Source of the DNA: Bacillota bacterium
Lineage (GTDB): Bacteria; Bacillota; Clostridia; Clostridiales; Clostridiaceae
Direction of reading: 5' to 3'
Assembly (NCBI GenBank): GCA_023417975.1
Contig: JAEZDX010000155.1
Coordinates: 1-9,395, forward strand
DNA: 9,395 nt
Shown here: positions 1-7,683 of the stretch, piece by piece
How the letters are laid out: each line of letters begins with the position of its first letter
Position numbering within the stretch: position 1 is the first letter of the stretch
The notes under the pieces: generated by a model
What the model saw: only the letters and a program-made list of their open reading frames with translations
Databases searched by the model: none
What the model was told of the DNA's origin: nothing
Made by a program: the position numbers and the translations under genes

Positions 1-1943
1 ATGCTGAAATGTTCAATGATTTGAATCCAAATGAAGATCAGTATATGGAAGCGTTGAGATACTATTACGATTGCATTATGGGGCCCTTTAAACCATACGT
101 ACTAAAGGCTATCGATAAAATTAAAGACCTTAAAATCGATATGATTTGTAACGGTCATGGTCCTATACTGAGGGAAAACCCTTGGAGGATTGTTGAACTA
201 TATAAAGCGTGGAGTACTCCTAAACCTTTGAACAGAGATAAAGGAAAAATCACTATTTCCTATGTATCAGCCTATGGTTATACGGAACAATTAGCTCAGA
301 AAATATCTGAAGGAATATGTTCCACCGGGGACTTTGATATCTCTTTATACGATGTAATATATCATGATAAGGGCAAAATTGTAGAGGAAATCAGTGAATC
401 TGACGGTATACTTTTCGGTTCTCCCACAATAAACGGTGACCTGTTAGAGCCAATACGAGATATTCTTACAAAGCTTAATCCTCTTGTTCATGGAGGTAAA
501 GTAGCGGCAGGTTTCGGTTCTTACGGCTGGAGCGGTGAAGCTGTTCCCAACATTGAAAACAGGTTGAAGGAATTGAGAATGAAAATACAGCCCGGTTTAA
601 AAATAAACTTTAAGCCTTCCGAGGAAGATCTTCAAAAAGCTTTTGAGTTCGGTGTAGAATTTGGGAAAAGAGTGTTGGTGAAGCTCGGCAAGCTTACCAC
701 TGAAGCATTACCAGAAGAAGCAGAAAAAAAAAGTAATTCTGTCGAAGCCTTGAAGCCTCAGAAATTCATAATAATAGGAAACGGTGCTGCAGGATATGCC
801 GCTGCAGGAGCGATAAGAAAGAATAACGCAGCTGCGGATATAAAGCTGATATGTGCCGAAAAGGAACTGACTTACTATAGACCTCAGCTATCGGAATATA
901 TTGCAGTGGATAATTCCTTAAAAAAGTTCTATGTGGCTCCTGAAGACTGGTACAAGGATAATAATATTGAGCTTATACTTGGAGTTAAGGCTTCAGCTAT
1001 AGATAAGGTTAAAAAGACTGTGGAGCTTGAAAATGGAGTTGAGCTTTCATATGACAGACTGATTTTAGCAAATGGCAGCAGTAATTTCATTCCTTCCATA
1101 AAAGGAACGGATCTTGAAGGTGTATATACTCTTAAATACAAGGCCGATGCGGATAATATAAAGGCTGCTATGTGCTATGCTAAAAATGCAGTTGTTATAG
1201 GAGGCGGACTTCTTGGCCTGGAGGCAGCCTGGGAAATGAAAAAATCCGGTTTAAAGGTCTCTGTAGTGGAATTTATTCCGAGACTTTTACCAAAGCAGCT
1301 TGACGAAAAAGGTTCGGAGCTATTTCAAGCTATAGCTCAGGATTCCGGCATAGAACTCATATTAGGTGACTCCGTGGATGAAATAGTTTCGGATGAAACA
1401 GGAAGAAAGGCTAAGGCACTAAAATTAAAAAGCGGAAAGCTTATTGAAGCAGATTTGATTTTATTTTCCGTAGGTATCCGTCCAAATAAAGCACTGGCAG
1501 AGAATGCAGGTATTGCCTCTAACCGCGGAGTAATCGTAAATGAAAAGATGGAAACAAATACCGAAGGTGTATATGCTTGCGGCGATGTGGCTGAACTTGG
1601 CGGATTAGTATATGGAACCTGGCCGGCAGCAATGGAAATGGGAAAGATAGCCGGGAAGAATGCCAGTGGAGAAGAGTGCTATTTTAAATATTTTTCCTCC
1701 TCTGTTATGTTCAAAGCTCTCAATGCAGAAATATTTTCGGCTGGAACTATAGACTTTAATGACTGTAGCTTGAAGCACTTTGCTCATGAACAACCTGAAA
1801 AAGGAATATATAAAAAGCTTTTCTTTAAAGACAACCTTCTCGTAGGGGCAATACTTATGGGAGATATAAAGAAAGCTCCTAAGGTATTGGCAAGCATGAA
1901 GAAAGGCGCAGGAGAAAATATAGTTGATGAGATTTTTGTATAA
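1..1943 (+). CDS. Flavodiiron protein fused to NADH:rubredoxin oxidoreductase-like domain (5' partial)
   Basis: This is a cytoplasmic redox enzyme expected to reduce O2 (or NO) with electrons from NAD(P)H. The frame is open to the left edge (first whole codon at base 3), so the start and roughly 170 residues are missing. Numbering from the ATG at base 9, residues 1-70 are the tail of the beta-lactamase-like diiron domain, including NGHGP with the last iron-ligand His at 50. Residues 80-226 form a flavodoxin domain (FMN loop SAYGYTEQ at 87-94, GSYGWSGEA). Residues 252-644 form an FAD/NAD(P) oxidoreductase: GNGAAGYAAAG near 257 for FAD, GGGLLGLEAAWE near 398 for NAD(P)H, and VYACGDVAE near 520 for the second FAD contact. 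The 25-residue linker between flavodoxin and reductase has no cysteine, so there is no rubredoxin module, unlike the known Clostridioides difficile fusion that carries one. Most diiron ligands lie outside the window, so catalytic competence cannot be judged. Domain assignment is firm; the exact substrate is inferred. Confidence 0.93.
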   Translation, partial: AEMFNDLNPNEDQYMEALRYYYDCIMGPFKPYVLKAIDKIKDLKIDMICNGHGPILRENPWRIVELYKAWSTPKPLNRDKGKITISYVSAYGYTEQLAQKISEGICSTGDFDISLYDVIYHDKGKIVEEISESDGILFGSPTINGDLLEPIRDILTKLNPLVHGGKVAAGFGSYGWSGEAVPNIENRLKELRMKIQPGLKINFKPSEEDLQKAFEFGVEFGKRVLVKLGKLTTEALPEEAEKKSNSVEALKPQKFIIIGNGAAGYAAAGAIRKNNAAADIKLICAEKELTYYRPQLSEYIAVDNSLKKFYVAPEDWYKDNNIELILGVKASAIDKVKKTVELENGVELSYDRLILANGSSNFIPSIKGTDLEGVYTLKYKADADNIKAAMCYAKNAVVIGGGLLGLEAAWEMKKSGLKVSVVEFIPRLLPKQLDEKGSELFQAIAQDSGIELILGDSVDEIVSDETGRKAKALKLKSGKLIEADLILFSVGIRPNKALAENAGIASNRGVIVNEKMETNTEGVYACGDVAELGGLVYGTWPAAMEMGKIAGKNASGEECYFKYFSSSVMFKALNAEIFSAGTIDFNDCSLKHFAHEQPEKGIYKKLFFKDNLLVGAILMGDIKKAPKVLASMKKGAGENIVDEIFV

Positions 1944-1963
1944 CCTATGTTCACCTATATTAC

Positions 1964-1996
1964 AAAGAGGTACTACCACCGCGGTAATACCTCTTT
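1964..1996. terminator. Bidirectional hairpin terminator between convergent genes
   Basis: Arms 1964-1977 and 1983-1996 pair over 14 positions with one mismatch (C1973/A1987) around a 5-nt loop. The right arm ends in TTTT followed by TATA, and the left flank gives a short U-rich run in the opposite direction. It starts 21 nt after the stop of the plus-strand oxidoreductase and lies 15 nt beyond the stop of the minus-strand ssb gene, so it can serve both. The T-tract is short, so efficiency may be modest. Confidence 0.78.
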
Positions 1997-2011
1997 TATA
2001 CTGTAATTGCC

Positions 2012-2356
2012 CTACACTGCACTGTTTTCTTCCGGTCTTCTGTTTTCAATAAACTGAAAGCTGTCAGCTACAACTTCAGAAACGTATCTTCTTATACCCT
2101 GATCATCTTCATAGCTTCTATTTGCCAGTCTGCCGCATACACTTATAAGACTGCCCTTCTTTAGAAACTCGGCAGCCACTTCTGCCTTCCTTCCCCAAAG
2201 AACTACGGGAATAAAATCTACATCTCTATCACCGTTTTGATTTTTATATTCTCGTTCCACTGCAATAGTGAACCTTGTAATAGTCTTTCCAGTTTCTTCA
2301 ATAACCTTACTGTCGGGATCCTTTGTGAGTCTTCCAATCAAAATTATTCTATTCAT
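2012..2356 (-). CDS. ssb: Short single-stranded DNA-binding protein (SSB paralogue)
   Basis: This is a 114-residue OB-fold protein that should bind single-stranded DNA during replication, repair or competence. It opens with MNRIILIGRLTKDP and continues with the SSB signatures RFTIAVER, DFIPVVLWGRKAE and LKKGSLISVCGRL, followed by the last OB strand (YVSEVVADSFQFIE). The reading frame then ends after RRPEENSAV. Typical bacterial SSBs have about 160-180 residues with a Gly/Pro/Gln-rich linker and an acidic DDIPF-like tip that recruits partner proteins. Both are absent here, although the OB domain is complete. The ATG at 2356 is supported by GGAGG at 2363-2367, 6 nt upstream. The gene stands alone, not between rpsF and rpsR, so it is probably a second SSB and not the main one. 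Confidence 0.93.
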   Translation of the reverse strand: MNRIILIGRLTKDPDSKVIEETGKTITRFTIAVEREYKNQNGDRDVDFIPVVLWGRKAEVAAEFLKKGSLISVCGRLANRSYEDDQGIRRYVSEVVADSFQFIENRRPEENSAV

Positions 2357-2384
2357 AAATAACCTCCGGATACTTTTTTCTATA

Positions 2385-2390
2385 ATTATA
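2385..2390 (-). promoter_or_regulatory. Possible -10 element for ssb
   Basis: A perfect TATAAT lies on the minus strand, 28 nt upstream of the ssb start codon. A TTGAAA is nearby but only 7 nt away, and the position 17 nt upstream is a poor -35 match. The -10 box is therefore plausible but the promoter as a whole is not secure. Confidence 0.35.
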
Positions 2391-2427
2391 TCCGTATTTT
2401 CAATTTATAAACATTTAAGGAAAATTA

Positions 2428-2457
2428 TTTACATTTATAGTTAATGATAAATGTAAA
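2428..2457. repeat. Perfect 11-bp inverted repeat between tagA and ssb
   Basis: Arms TTTACATTTAT (2428-2438) and ATAAATGTAAA (2447-2457) are perfectly complementary around an 8-nt spacer. Read on the minus strand it is a hairpin about 29 nt after the tagA-family stop codon, followed by TAATTTTCC, so it may be a weak A+T-rich terminator of the polysaccharide operon. It could equally be a DNA operator about 40-70 bp upstream of the ssb -10 box. A separate 10-bp palindrome, ATCTATAGAT, lies at 2471-2480. Confidence 0.6.
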
Positions 2458-2485
2458 GATAAAATCACACATCTATAGATACCTA

Positions 2486-3229
2486 CTATGGATGTTTCCC
2501 CGAAAGCTTGGCTCTCATAACATAAAATAAAAATTTCACATTGCTGACAAAATTTCGTTTCCAAAGTCTTTTTGGGTCCCGTACCAGCCTGTGCAGCCAC
2601 TCAAGTCCCAGCTTTCTCATAAGTTTGGGAGCTCTTTTTGCATTACCTGAAAGAAAGTCCAAAATTGCCCCTCCTGCTATTGAAAGGTGCAGCTGTGAAA
2701 GAGCCTCTTTATTTTCATAAATCCATATTTCCTGTCTTGGTACTCCCATACCTACAACTAGAACATCAGTTTTTTTATCAATTATATCTTTAATCACTTC
2801 AGCATTTTGTTCTGCCGAAAAGTAGCCGTCTCTAAATCCAACAACATTACATGCAGGAAACCTATTTTTTATTTCTGCCGCTGCCTTTTCAGCTACTTGA
2901 GGCTTACCACCAAGTAAATATACATTTTTGTTCATATTGGCTGCAAGCTCAATAATTTGAGGTATGAAATCCGTTCCGTTCATGTTCTCCTTCTCATTAA
3001 TTCCTAAAAGCTTCAAGCCTATTTTTACACCGATGCCGTCATTTAAAAGCAAGTCCGTATTATGTAACGTCTGTAAATACTTTGAATCAGCTTGACTCAC
3101 AGAGTAGCAGTGAGCATTGAGAAAAAACAGAGTTTTATGCATCTGCTTATTCAAAAAATCCTCACATATTTTTAAAGCTTCCTGCCTATCCAATATATCA
3201 ATATCCAACCCAATAAAATTATACTTCAT
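2486..3229 (-). CDS. tagA: WecG/TagA/CpsF family (GT26) glycosyltransferase
   Basis: This 247-residue protein should transfer an N-acetylmannosamine-type sugar (UDP donor) onto undecaprenyl-PP-GlcNAc at the inner membrane face. In wall teichoic acid synthesis that step forms the linkage unit. The family's key positions are visible: LNAH with Asn38, LLNDGIGV with Asp64 (the proposed catalytic base position), NGTDF at 84-88 and GMGVPRQEIW at 160-169 with Gln166. The C-terminal stretch from about 194 (RAPKLMRKLGLEWLHRL, then Arg/Lys-rich) matches the membrane-binding appendage of TagA, so the gene looks intact. The ATG at 3229 has AGGAGG about 7 nt upstream. It is the last gene of the operon, 30 nt after the GT2 gene. 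The donor sugar is inferred from the family; WecG members use a different one. Confidence 0.9.
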   Translation of the reverse strand: MKYNFIGLDIDILDRQEALKICEDFLNKQMHKTLFFLNAHCYSVSQADSKYLQTLHNTDLLLNDGIGVKIGLKLLGINEKENMNGTDFIPQIIELAANMNKNVYLLGGKPQVAEKAAAEIKNRFPACNVVGFRDGYFSAEQNAEVIKDIIDKKTDVLVVGMGVPRQEIWIYENKEALSQLHLSIAGGAILDFLSGNAKRAPKLMRKLGLEWLHRLVRDPKRLWKRNFVSNVKFLFYVMRAKLSGKHP

Positions 3230-3259
3230 ATATCCTCCTATGTATCAACCGTTCAATAG

Positions 3260-4171
3260 CTACACTATATATTTATTAATGGAAGCAATATCAATATTAG
3301 CTTTATCAGCCTTAAACCCGGCTATTATATTCTTTATTAAAAGCAAAGGCTCTCTTCTTATAATCATGCGTCCTACTGCTTCAATAAAAATATAAATTGA
3401 AAACACAAGCTTCTGAAATGTATTGCTATTTCTTCGAATGAAAATAACACGATTCCTATTAATAAAAAAGTAGTAAAGTCCCTGAAACTTTTTTATCGTT
3501 GAAGAACCTTTATGATATACCACACTGTCATAGACACAAACTAATTTAAACCCGCTGTTTTTCGCTTTAACGCAAAACTCTGTTTCCTCAAAAAACAAAA
3601 AGTAATCTTCCGGAATTAGAGATATTTTTTCAAACACTTCTTTTCTTATAACAAAACAGGTACCATAAAGACAATTAACCTGCAAATTTTCTTTTTCAAC
3701 CTTACTGTAATACTTTCCTTTATTTATACCGCTGGTTACTCCTGTATATAAGCTTACGGTTGCTCCCATGGCCTGTATAATATCGCGTTTACCGAATTCA
3801 CAAATGCACGGCCCTACCATTCCAATGCTTTTATCGCTCTCCATAACTTCCACAAGCTTTGATAAAAAATTCTGTTCTACCTCTACATCGTTATTCAATA
3901 TACATACATAATCCGCTCCATTATCAAGAGCATACTTAATTCCTATATTATTACCATTGGCATATCCAAGGTTTTTTTCAGACCTTATTATGCTATAGTC
4001 CTGAATTTCCGATATTAATCTTTCATAGGAATTATCTTTGGAAGCATTATCTACAATAACTACTTCAAAATTATCGTACTGTACCTTTTTTAAACTATTA
4101 ACACATTGGATTGTATCCTCATAAGAATTAAAATTCAATATAACTATAAATACTTTAGGCTTATTACTCAT
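3260..4171 (-). CDS. GT2 family glycosyltransferase, rhamnosyltransferase-like
   Basis: This 303-residue inverting GT-A enzyme probably adds a sugar to the lipid-linked glycan on the cytoplasmic side. It shows the GT2 start VILNFNSYEDT (11-20), VDNASKDNS (40-48), KNLGYANGNNIG, and the metal/nucleotide-binding NND at 93-95 in place of a strict DxD. It also has the acceptor-side EETEFC at 195-200 and the conserved VYHKGSST segment at 218-225. This layout resembles WbbL-type rhamnosyltransferases, which fits rmlD at the head of the operon, but the donor sugar is not proven. The Lys/Arg-rich hydrophobic C-terminus from about 228 suggests membrane association. The ATG at 4171 has GAGGTG upstream, overlapping the stop of the preceding GT4 gene (12-nt gap). 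Confidence 0.9.
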   Translation of the reverse strand: MSNKPKVFIVILNFNSYEDTIQCVNSLKKVQYDNFEVVIVDNASKDNSYERLISEIQDYSIIRSEKNLGYANGNNIGIKYALDNGADYVCILNNDVEVEQNFLSKLVEVMESDKSIGMVGPCICEFGKRDIIQAMGATVSLYTGVTSGINKGKYYSKVEKENLQVNCLYGTCFVIRKEVFEKISLIPEDYFLFFEETEFCVKAKNSGFKLVCVYDSVVYHKGSSTIKKFQGLYYFFINRNRVIFIRRNSNTFQKLVFSIYIFIEAVGRMIIRREPLLLIKNIIAGFKADKANIDIASINKYIV

Positions 4172-4183
4172 ATTTCTGACACC

Positions 4184-5293
4184 TCATAAACTTTCTATTG
4201 CTGCCTTAACGTCCGTAACTATTTTGTCCCAATCAAAAGCTTCCTTGCACTTTACATAATTATCTCTTGAAATTTCTTGAAGCTTTTCACTGTGCAGCAA
4301 TGAATTTAAAGCACTTGCAAAGAGCTTTGGTTCGCTTTCAGGTACTATGAATTCCTTGTCACCTATGAGTTCATCAGCAATACCAACCTTTGTCGATATA
4401 ATTGCATCTCCGCAGGCAGCTGCCTCAATAAGTACTATACCGAAGCTTTCATATTTAGAAGTCATACAAAATACTTTGGCTTTCTTATAATATTCATAAA
4501 GAGCTTCTCTGTCATATACAGGTCCTGTAAAGATAACTCTATGCTTTAAATCAGGAGCCTTCTCAAAAAACTTATCCGTATAGGCTTTAAAACTCTCTTC
4601 TACGGGACCTACAAAAACAAGCTTCCAATTGCCTCTTCCCTCTTCCCCCAGCAAATTAAAGGCTTCCAGCAAAACCTCATGGCCTTTTTCACTGCTGCCT
4701 ATCCTTCCAACACTCAATATAATGTTTTCCTTATCCTCGTAGGAATAGCAATTTCTTAAGGCATCAGTATCAAAATCCACACCATTGGGAATATGCTGAA
4801 GCTTGGAGCTATGAGCGGGAATAATTACCTTCAATTGCTCCAAAATACCTTTTTGCTCCACACCTATAATATCTACCTTATTCAAATAAGCTCCTATGCA
4901 CCTTCTGACAATAAAATTCGAATCTTGAATTCTGGACAAAAGTCTTTCAGTGCAGTCCAGCTTTAAAAAAATCTTTCCTTCACTGTTAAAAAATTTATAT
5001 AAAAAAGCATATATTACAGACTTCAAGGTCATATGAAATATTTGAAGTACATCAATACTTTTAGCATTTCTTTTCAGGTACCTAAAAATATTAATAAAGT
5101 GTTTATGCTTTTTTTCTATGATGTCCATTTTCAGCCCTTTAACTTCTTCCTTCAAATATGGGTACTCACCATTTTCATAGCTTGCTATAAAAGCATCATA
5201 TCCAAAAAGCTTATTTAGTTTATAGGCTATCATTCCAACATCCTTTATCAGATGTACATTTTCCGTTTCCGGAAATAAAACACAATATCTCAT
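4184..5293 (-). CDS. GT4 family glycosyltransferase
   Basis: This 369-residue retaining GT-B enzyme probably adds a sugar during synthesis of the surface glycan. The linker before the C-terminal domain has HIPNGVDF (167-174), followed by the donor-domain start ILSVGRIGSSEKGHEVLLEA and the nucleotide-sugar motif ESFGIVLIEAAACG (282-295), whose two Glu residues are both present. I chose the ATG at 5293 (MRYCVLFPE), preceded by GAGAG. An in-frame GTG at 5311 would add six charged residues and begins 2 nt after the upstream stop, but its only Shine-Dalgarno candidate is a weak AGG. The gene sits directly behind the flippase gene and 12 nt before the GT2 gene, so co-translation is likely. The sugar specificity cannot be read from the sequence. 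Confidence 0.9.
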   Translation of the reverse strand: MRYCVLFPETENVHLIKDVGMIAYKLNKLFGYDAFIASYENGEYPYLKEEVKGLKMDIIEKKHKHFINIFRYLKRNAKSIDVLQIFHMTLKSVIYAFLYKFFNSEGKIFLKLDCTERLLSRIQDSNFIVRRCIGAYLNKVDIIGVEQKGILEQLKVIIPAHSSKLQHIPNGVDFDTDALRNCYSYEDKENIILSVGRIGSSEKGHEVLLEAFNLLGEEGRGNWKLVFVGPVEESFKAYTDKFFEKAPDLKHRVIFTGPVYDREALYEYYKKAKVFCMTSKYESFGIVLIEAAACGDAIISTKVGIADELIGDKEFIVPESEPKLFASALNSLLHSEKLQEISRDNYVKCKEAFDWDKIVTDVKAAIESL

Positions 5294-5313
5294 CTTACTT
5301 CTCTCTTTCACTC

Positions 5314-6732
5314 TTAAGACCTTTTTAAAATCAAAGCCTTTATATTGTCCTTGTCAAGCAATTTGAAAATCATGAGCATTACGAAATATATCACCACTGC
5401 CGAACTTATATTAATTAAAATATTTATATTAAAATATTTAAGCATTACTACCCACAGGCTCATAAATGCAGTTGGTACAAAGGTTTTTGCTATATTGGCC
5501 AATATAGGTGTTTGCAATACTCTGAAGGCATAGTATCTCATAAAATAGAAGTTAATAAACTCTGTTAAAAAGGTTACAGCAGCAGCTGCTATCATTCCGT
5601 AATGAGGAATTAAAATAAGATTCAGAATTAAATTTGCTGAAGCTGAAAAAAATACAATTTTCATGTACTTCTTTTCCATCCTAAATGCATTCATTTGGTA
5701 TGCAAATATTTCTCTTAGGTACAAAGTAAATATATAAATCAGCAATATACAAAAAGGTATATATCCTCTTGCATATTCTTGTCTCTTAAAGAAAAACATA
5801 ATAATATCTTTTGATAATATTATCCCGCCGAAGGTTATAGGCAGGACGAGTATTATTATTATCTTTGATAAGCTTGTTGTAAGCTCCTTTAGCTTTTCCA
5901 TCTCTTTATCATTGAAAGCTTTTATCATTGATGGAAAGAAAGGTGTGAAAATTAAGCTTGAAAAGCTTATTAAAAAGTTAATGAAGGTATATGCAGCCAT
6001 ATATATGCCCAGCTCCGAAGTATCCATGGAAAATCCCATGATAACCTTATCCGCATTGCCATTTATCATGGCAAGCAGCCCGGAAATCAAAAACGGCAGT
6101 CCGCCGTTAAAGTATCCGTGCAGCTCTCTTTTATCAAAGGTTGGCTTAAATGCTATTCCTTCTTTAATATACAGCATAAGTAAATGATATACGGCAGCGC
6201 ATATCAGTCCAATTAAAAAAGCTGCAGGAATCAAATTCAAACTATAATTTCCTCTGAAAAAAATATATATAATTCCACATGGAACTATATTTTTTAATAT
6301 TACATAAACAGCATTATGCTGCATTTCTTCCAGTCCGTTATAAATCCAGTCTATATTAAGAGCCGTAGGAAACAAGGACAGTCCAAATATTATAAGTATT
6401 GTTTTAAAGCTACTATCTTTTCCGCTTAAAAGCGCAACAAGGATAATGCATACAAAACAAAGTATTGAAAGGAGAATTCTGAAAGAAAGTGCTCCTATCA
6501 TATACTTTTTCACTTCTCTTTTATTTGAAGTAACTAGCCTTGTTCCATAGGTACTTATTCCAAATAAAACAACCATACTGAAATATAACCATATATTCTG
6601 AGCAAGTGTAATTTCTCCGAATTTGCTTGTTCCTATTATATTGGCATAATATGCTGTGACCAAGAAGGTCATCAGCTGTCCAATCAGGCTTGCAAAGCCT
6701 GTTGATAAAAAATTCCTGAATATTTTATGCAT
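5314..6732 (-). CDS. Wzx-type polysaccharide flippase (oligosaccharide-lipid exporter)
   Basis: This 472-residue integral membrane protein of the polysaccharide exporter (MOP/PST) family should flip undecaprenyl-PP-linked oligosaccharides to the outer membrane face. It starts with the family-typical FRNFLSTGFASLIGQLMTF and ANIIGTSKFGEI, where the first helix begins. About 12-14 hydrophobic segments follow across the whole length, separated by short Lys/Arg-rich loops (for example NGNADKVIMGF near 225-235, which resembles the family's helix 7 region). The length agrees with the usual 420-500 residues. The ATG at 6732 lies only 3 nt after the rmlD stop and uses a GGGTG inside the end of rmlD, so the two are probably translationally coupled. 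Flippases are poorly conserved, so the substrate is inferred from the neighbours only. Confidence 0.9.
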   Translation of the reverse strand: MHKIFRNFLSTGFASLIGQLMTFLVTAYYANIIGTSKFGEITLAQNIWLYFSMVVLFGISTYGTRLVTSNKREVKKYMIGALSFRILLSILCFVCIILVALLSGKDSSFKTILIIFGLSLFPTALNIDWIYNGLEEMQHNAVYVILKNIVPCGIIYIFFRGNYSLNLIPAAFLIGLICAAVYHLLMLYIKEGIAFKPTFDKRELHGYFNGGLPFLISGLLAMINGNADKVIMGFSMDTSELGIYMAAYTFINFLISFSSLIFTPFFPSMIKAFNDKEMEKLKELTTSLSKIIIILVLPITFGGIILSKDIIMFFFKRQEYARGYIPFCILLIYIFTLYLREIFAYQMNAFRMEKKYMKIVFFSASANLILNLILIPHYGMIAAAAVTFLTEFINFYFMRYYAFRVLQTPILANIAKTFVPTAFMSLWVVMLKYFNINILINISSAVVIYFVMLMIFKLLDKDNIKALILKRS

Positions 6733-6735
6733 ATG

Positions 6736-7569
6736 TTATTCACCCAAGTATTCTCTTAAAGCTTCCTGCCAAGGTCTCATTACGTCTCCCGTAGTCAGCT
6801 CCATCATATAATTTTTTAAAACCGAATATTTCGGTCTCTTTGCCGGTCTTGGAAATTCATCAGTAGTACATGGAATAACTTCTGTATCTATTCCCTTTAT
6901 GCTGAATATTTCCTTTGTGAATTCGTACCAAGTACACTCTCCCTTGCAGGTAGCATGAAAAATCCCGTAATTTTTCTCATCTACAAGCTTGATTATAGCT
7001 CTTGCCAGGTCCACTGTGCTTGTTGGACTTCCATGCTGATCATTTACAACCTTTAATGACTTGTTTGTTTCAATTAGCTTCAGCATTGTCCTTACGAAAT
7101 TATTTCCGTCTCCATAGAGCCAAGCCGTTCTCAATATATAATGCTTTGGATTTAGCTGGGCAGTGAGCTTTTCACCTATAAGCTTTGTTTCTCCATATAC
7201 AGTCTGAGGACCTGTAACGTCAAACTCAGTTAGTTTTTTATCCACATCTCCGCTGAATACATAATCCGTGGAAATCTGTACAATTTCTGCTCCGATAGCA
7301 TAGGCTGCGGCAGAAAGGTTTTTCGGACCTATTGCATTTATTTTGTAAGCATTTTCTTCATCGGTCTCACATTTATCTACAGCAGTGTGGGCAGCACAAT
7401 TTATTATAACCTCAGGTTTATGAAGGTTTACAAATTCATAAACCTGCTTAGTATTTGTAATATCCAGCTGTGCTACATCCGTAAGAATAAGCTCCTCATT
7501 TCTCTCTGAATATTGTTTAGTAAGCTCACGTCCCAGCTGTCCGTTAGCACCTGTAATCAATATTTTCAT
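6736..7569 (-). CDS. rmlD: dTDP-4-dehydrorhamnose reductase
   Basis: This 277-residue short-chain (extended SDR) reductase carries out the last step of dTDP-L-rhamnose synthesis, reducing dTDP-4-keto-rhamnose with NAD(P)H. Visible signatures are the Rossmann loop GANGQLG (7-13), the active-site strand STDYVFSG (100-107), the catalytic Tyr125 and Lys129 in YGETK, TAWLYG (148-153), DQHGSPT (177-183) and the C-terminal RPAKRPKYS (241-249) typical of RmlD. Length matches the family. The ATG at 7569 is preceded by AGGAGG at 7576-7581. It leads the polysaccharide operon and implies that rhamnose or a related 6-deoxyhexose is in the product. The partner genes rmlA, rmlB and rmlC are not in this window and must be encoded elsewhere. 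Confidence 0.96.
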   Translation of the reverse strand: MKILITGANGQLGRELTKQYSERNEELILTDVAQLDITNTKQVYEFVNLHKPEVIINCAAHTAVDKCETDEENAYKINAIGPKNLSAAAYAIGAEIVQISTDYVFSGDVDKKLTEFDVTGPQTVYGETKLIGEKLTAQLNPKHYILRTAWLYGDGNNFVRTMLKLIETNKSLKVVNDQHGSPTSTVDLARAIIKLVDEKNYGIFHATCKGECTWYEFTKEIFSIKGIDTEVIPCTTDEFPRPAKRPKYSVLKNYMMELTTGDVMRPWQEALREYLGE

Positions 7570-7585
7570 TTTTTACCTCCTAATA

Positions 7586-7613
7586 TGTTGAGACAACAAT
7601 CTTCTTATCTCAA
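7586..7613 (-). promoter_or_regulatory. Competing small hairpins in the rmlD leader
   Basis: Two mutually exclusive perfect pairings share bases just upstream of the rmlD ribosome binding site. One is a 5-bp hairpin (TGTTG 7586-7590 with CAACA 7594-7598, 3-nt loop). The other is a 6-bp pairing (TTGAGA 7588-7593 with TCTCAA 7608-7613). Both are short and could be chance. No known riboswitch was recognised in this leader of about 108 nt. Confidence 0.3.
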
Positions 7614-7683
7614 GTATGAACTTTTTCATTAAACTCTGCCTTAGAAAATGAGTATCTTTCTATATACATTGTTTACCTACAAT

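Noticed and set aside
929..1141. Minus-strand open frame of 70 codons inside the oxidoreductase gene
   Set aside because: It lies antisense within the strongly conserved reductase domain, has no ribosome binding site, and its Ser/Leu-rich product resembles no protein.
1605..1979. Minus-strand open frame of 124 codons over the 3' end of the oxidoreductase
   Set aside because: It is antisense to the conserved C-terminal domain and its 5' end runs through the terminator hairpin. It has no family signature.
2415..2600. Minus-strand open frame of 61 codons across the 3' end of the tagA-family gene
   Set aside because: It overlaps the conserved C-terminal appendage in another frame and covers the inverted repeat at 2428-2457. 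No motif is seen.
3117..3395. Plus-strand open frame of 92 codons across the tagA/GT2 junction
   Set aside because: It is antisense to two well-supported glycosyltransferase genes and reflects their codon bias.
5033..6187. Plus-strand open frames at 5033-5218, 5345-5533 and 5912-6187
   Set aside because: All are antisense to the GT4 or flippase genes. They lack convincing ribosome binding sites, and their hydrophobic look comes from the complement of membrane-helix codons.
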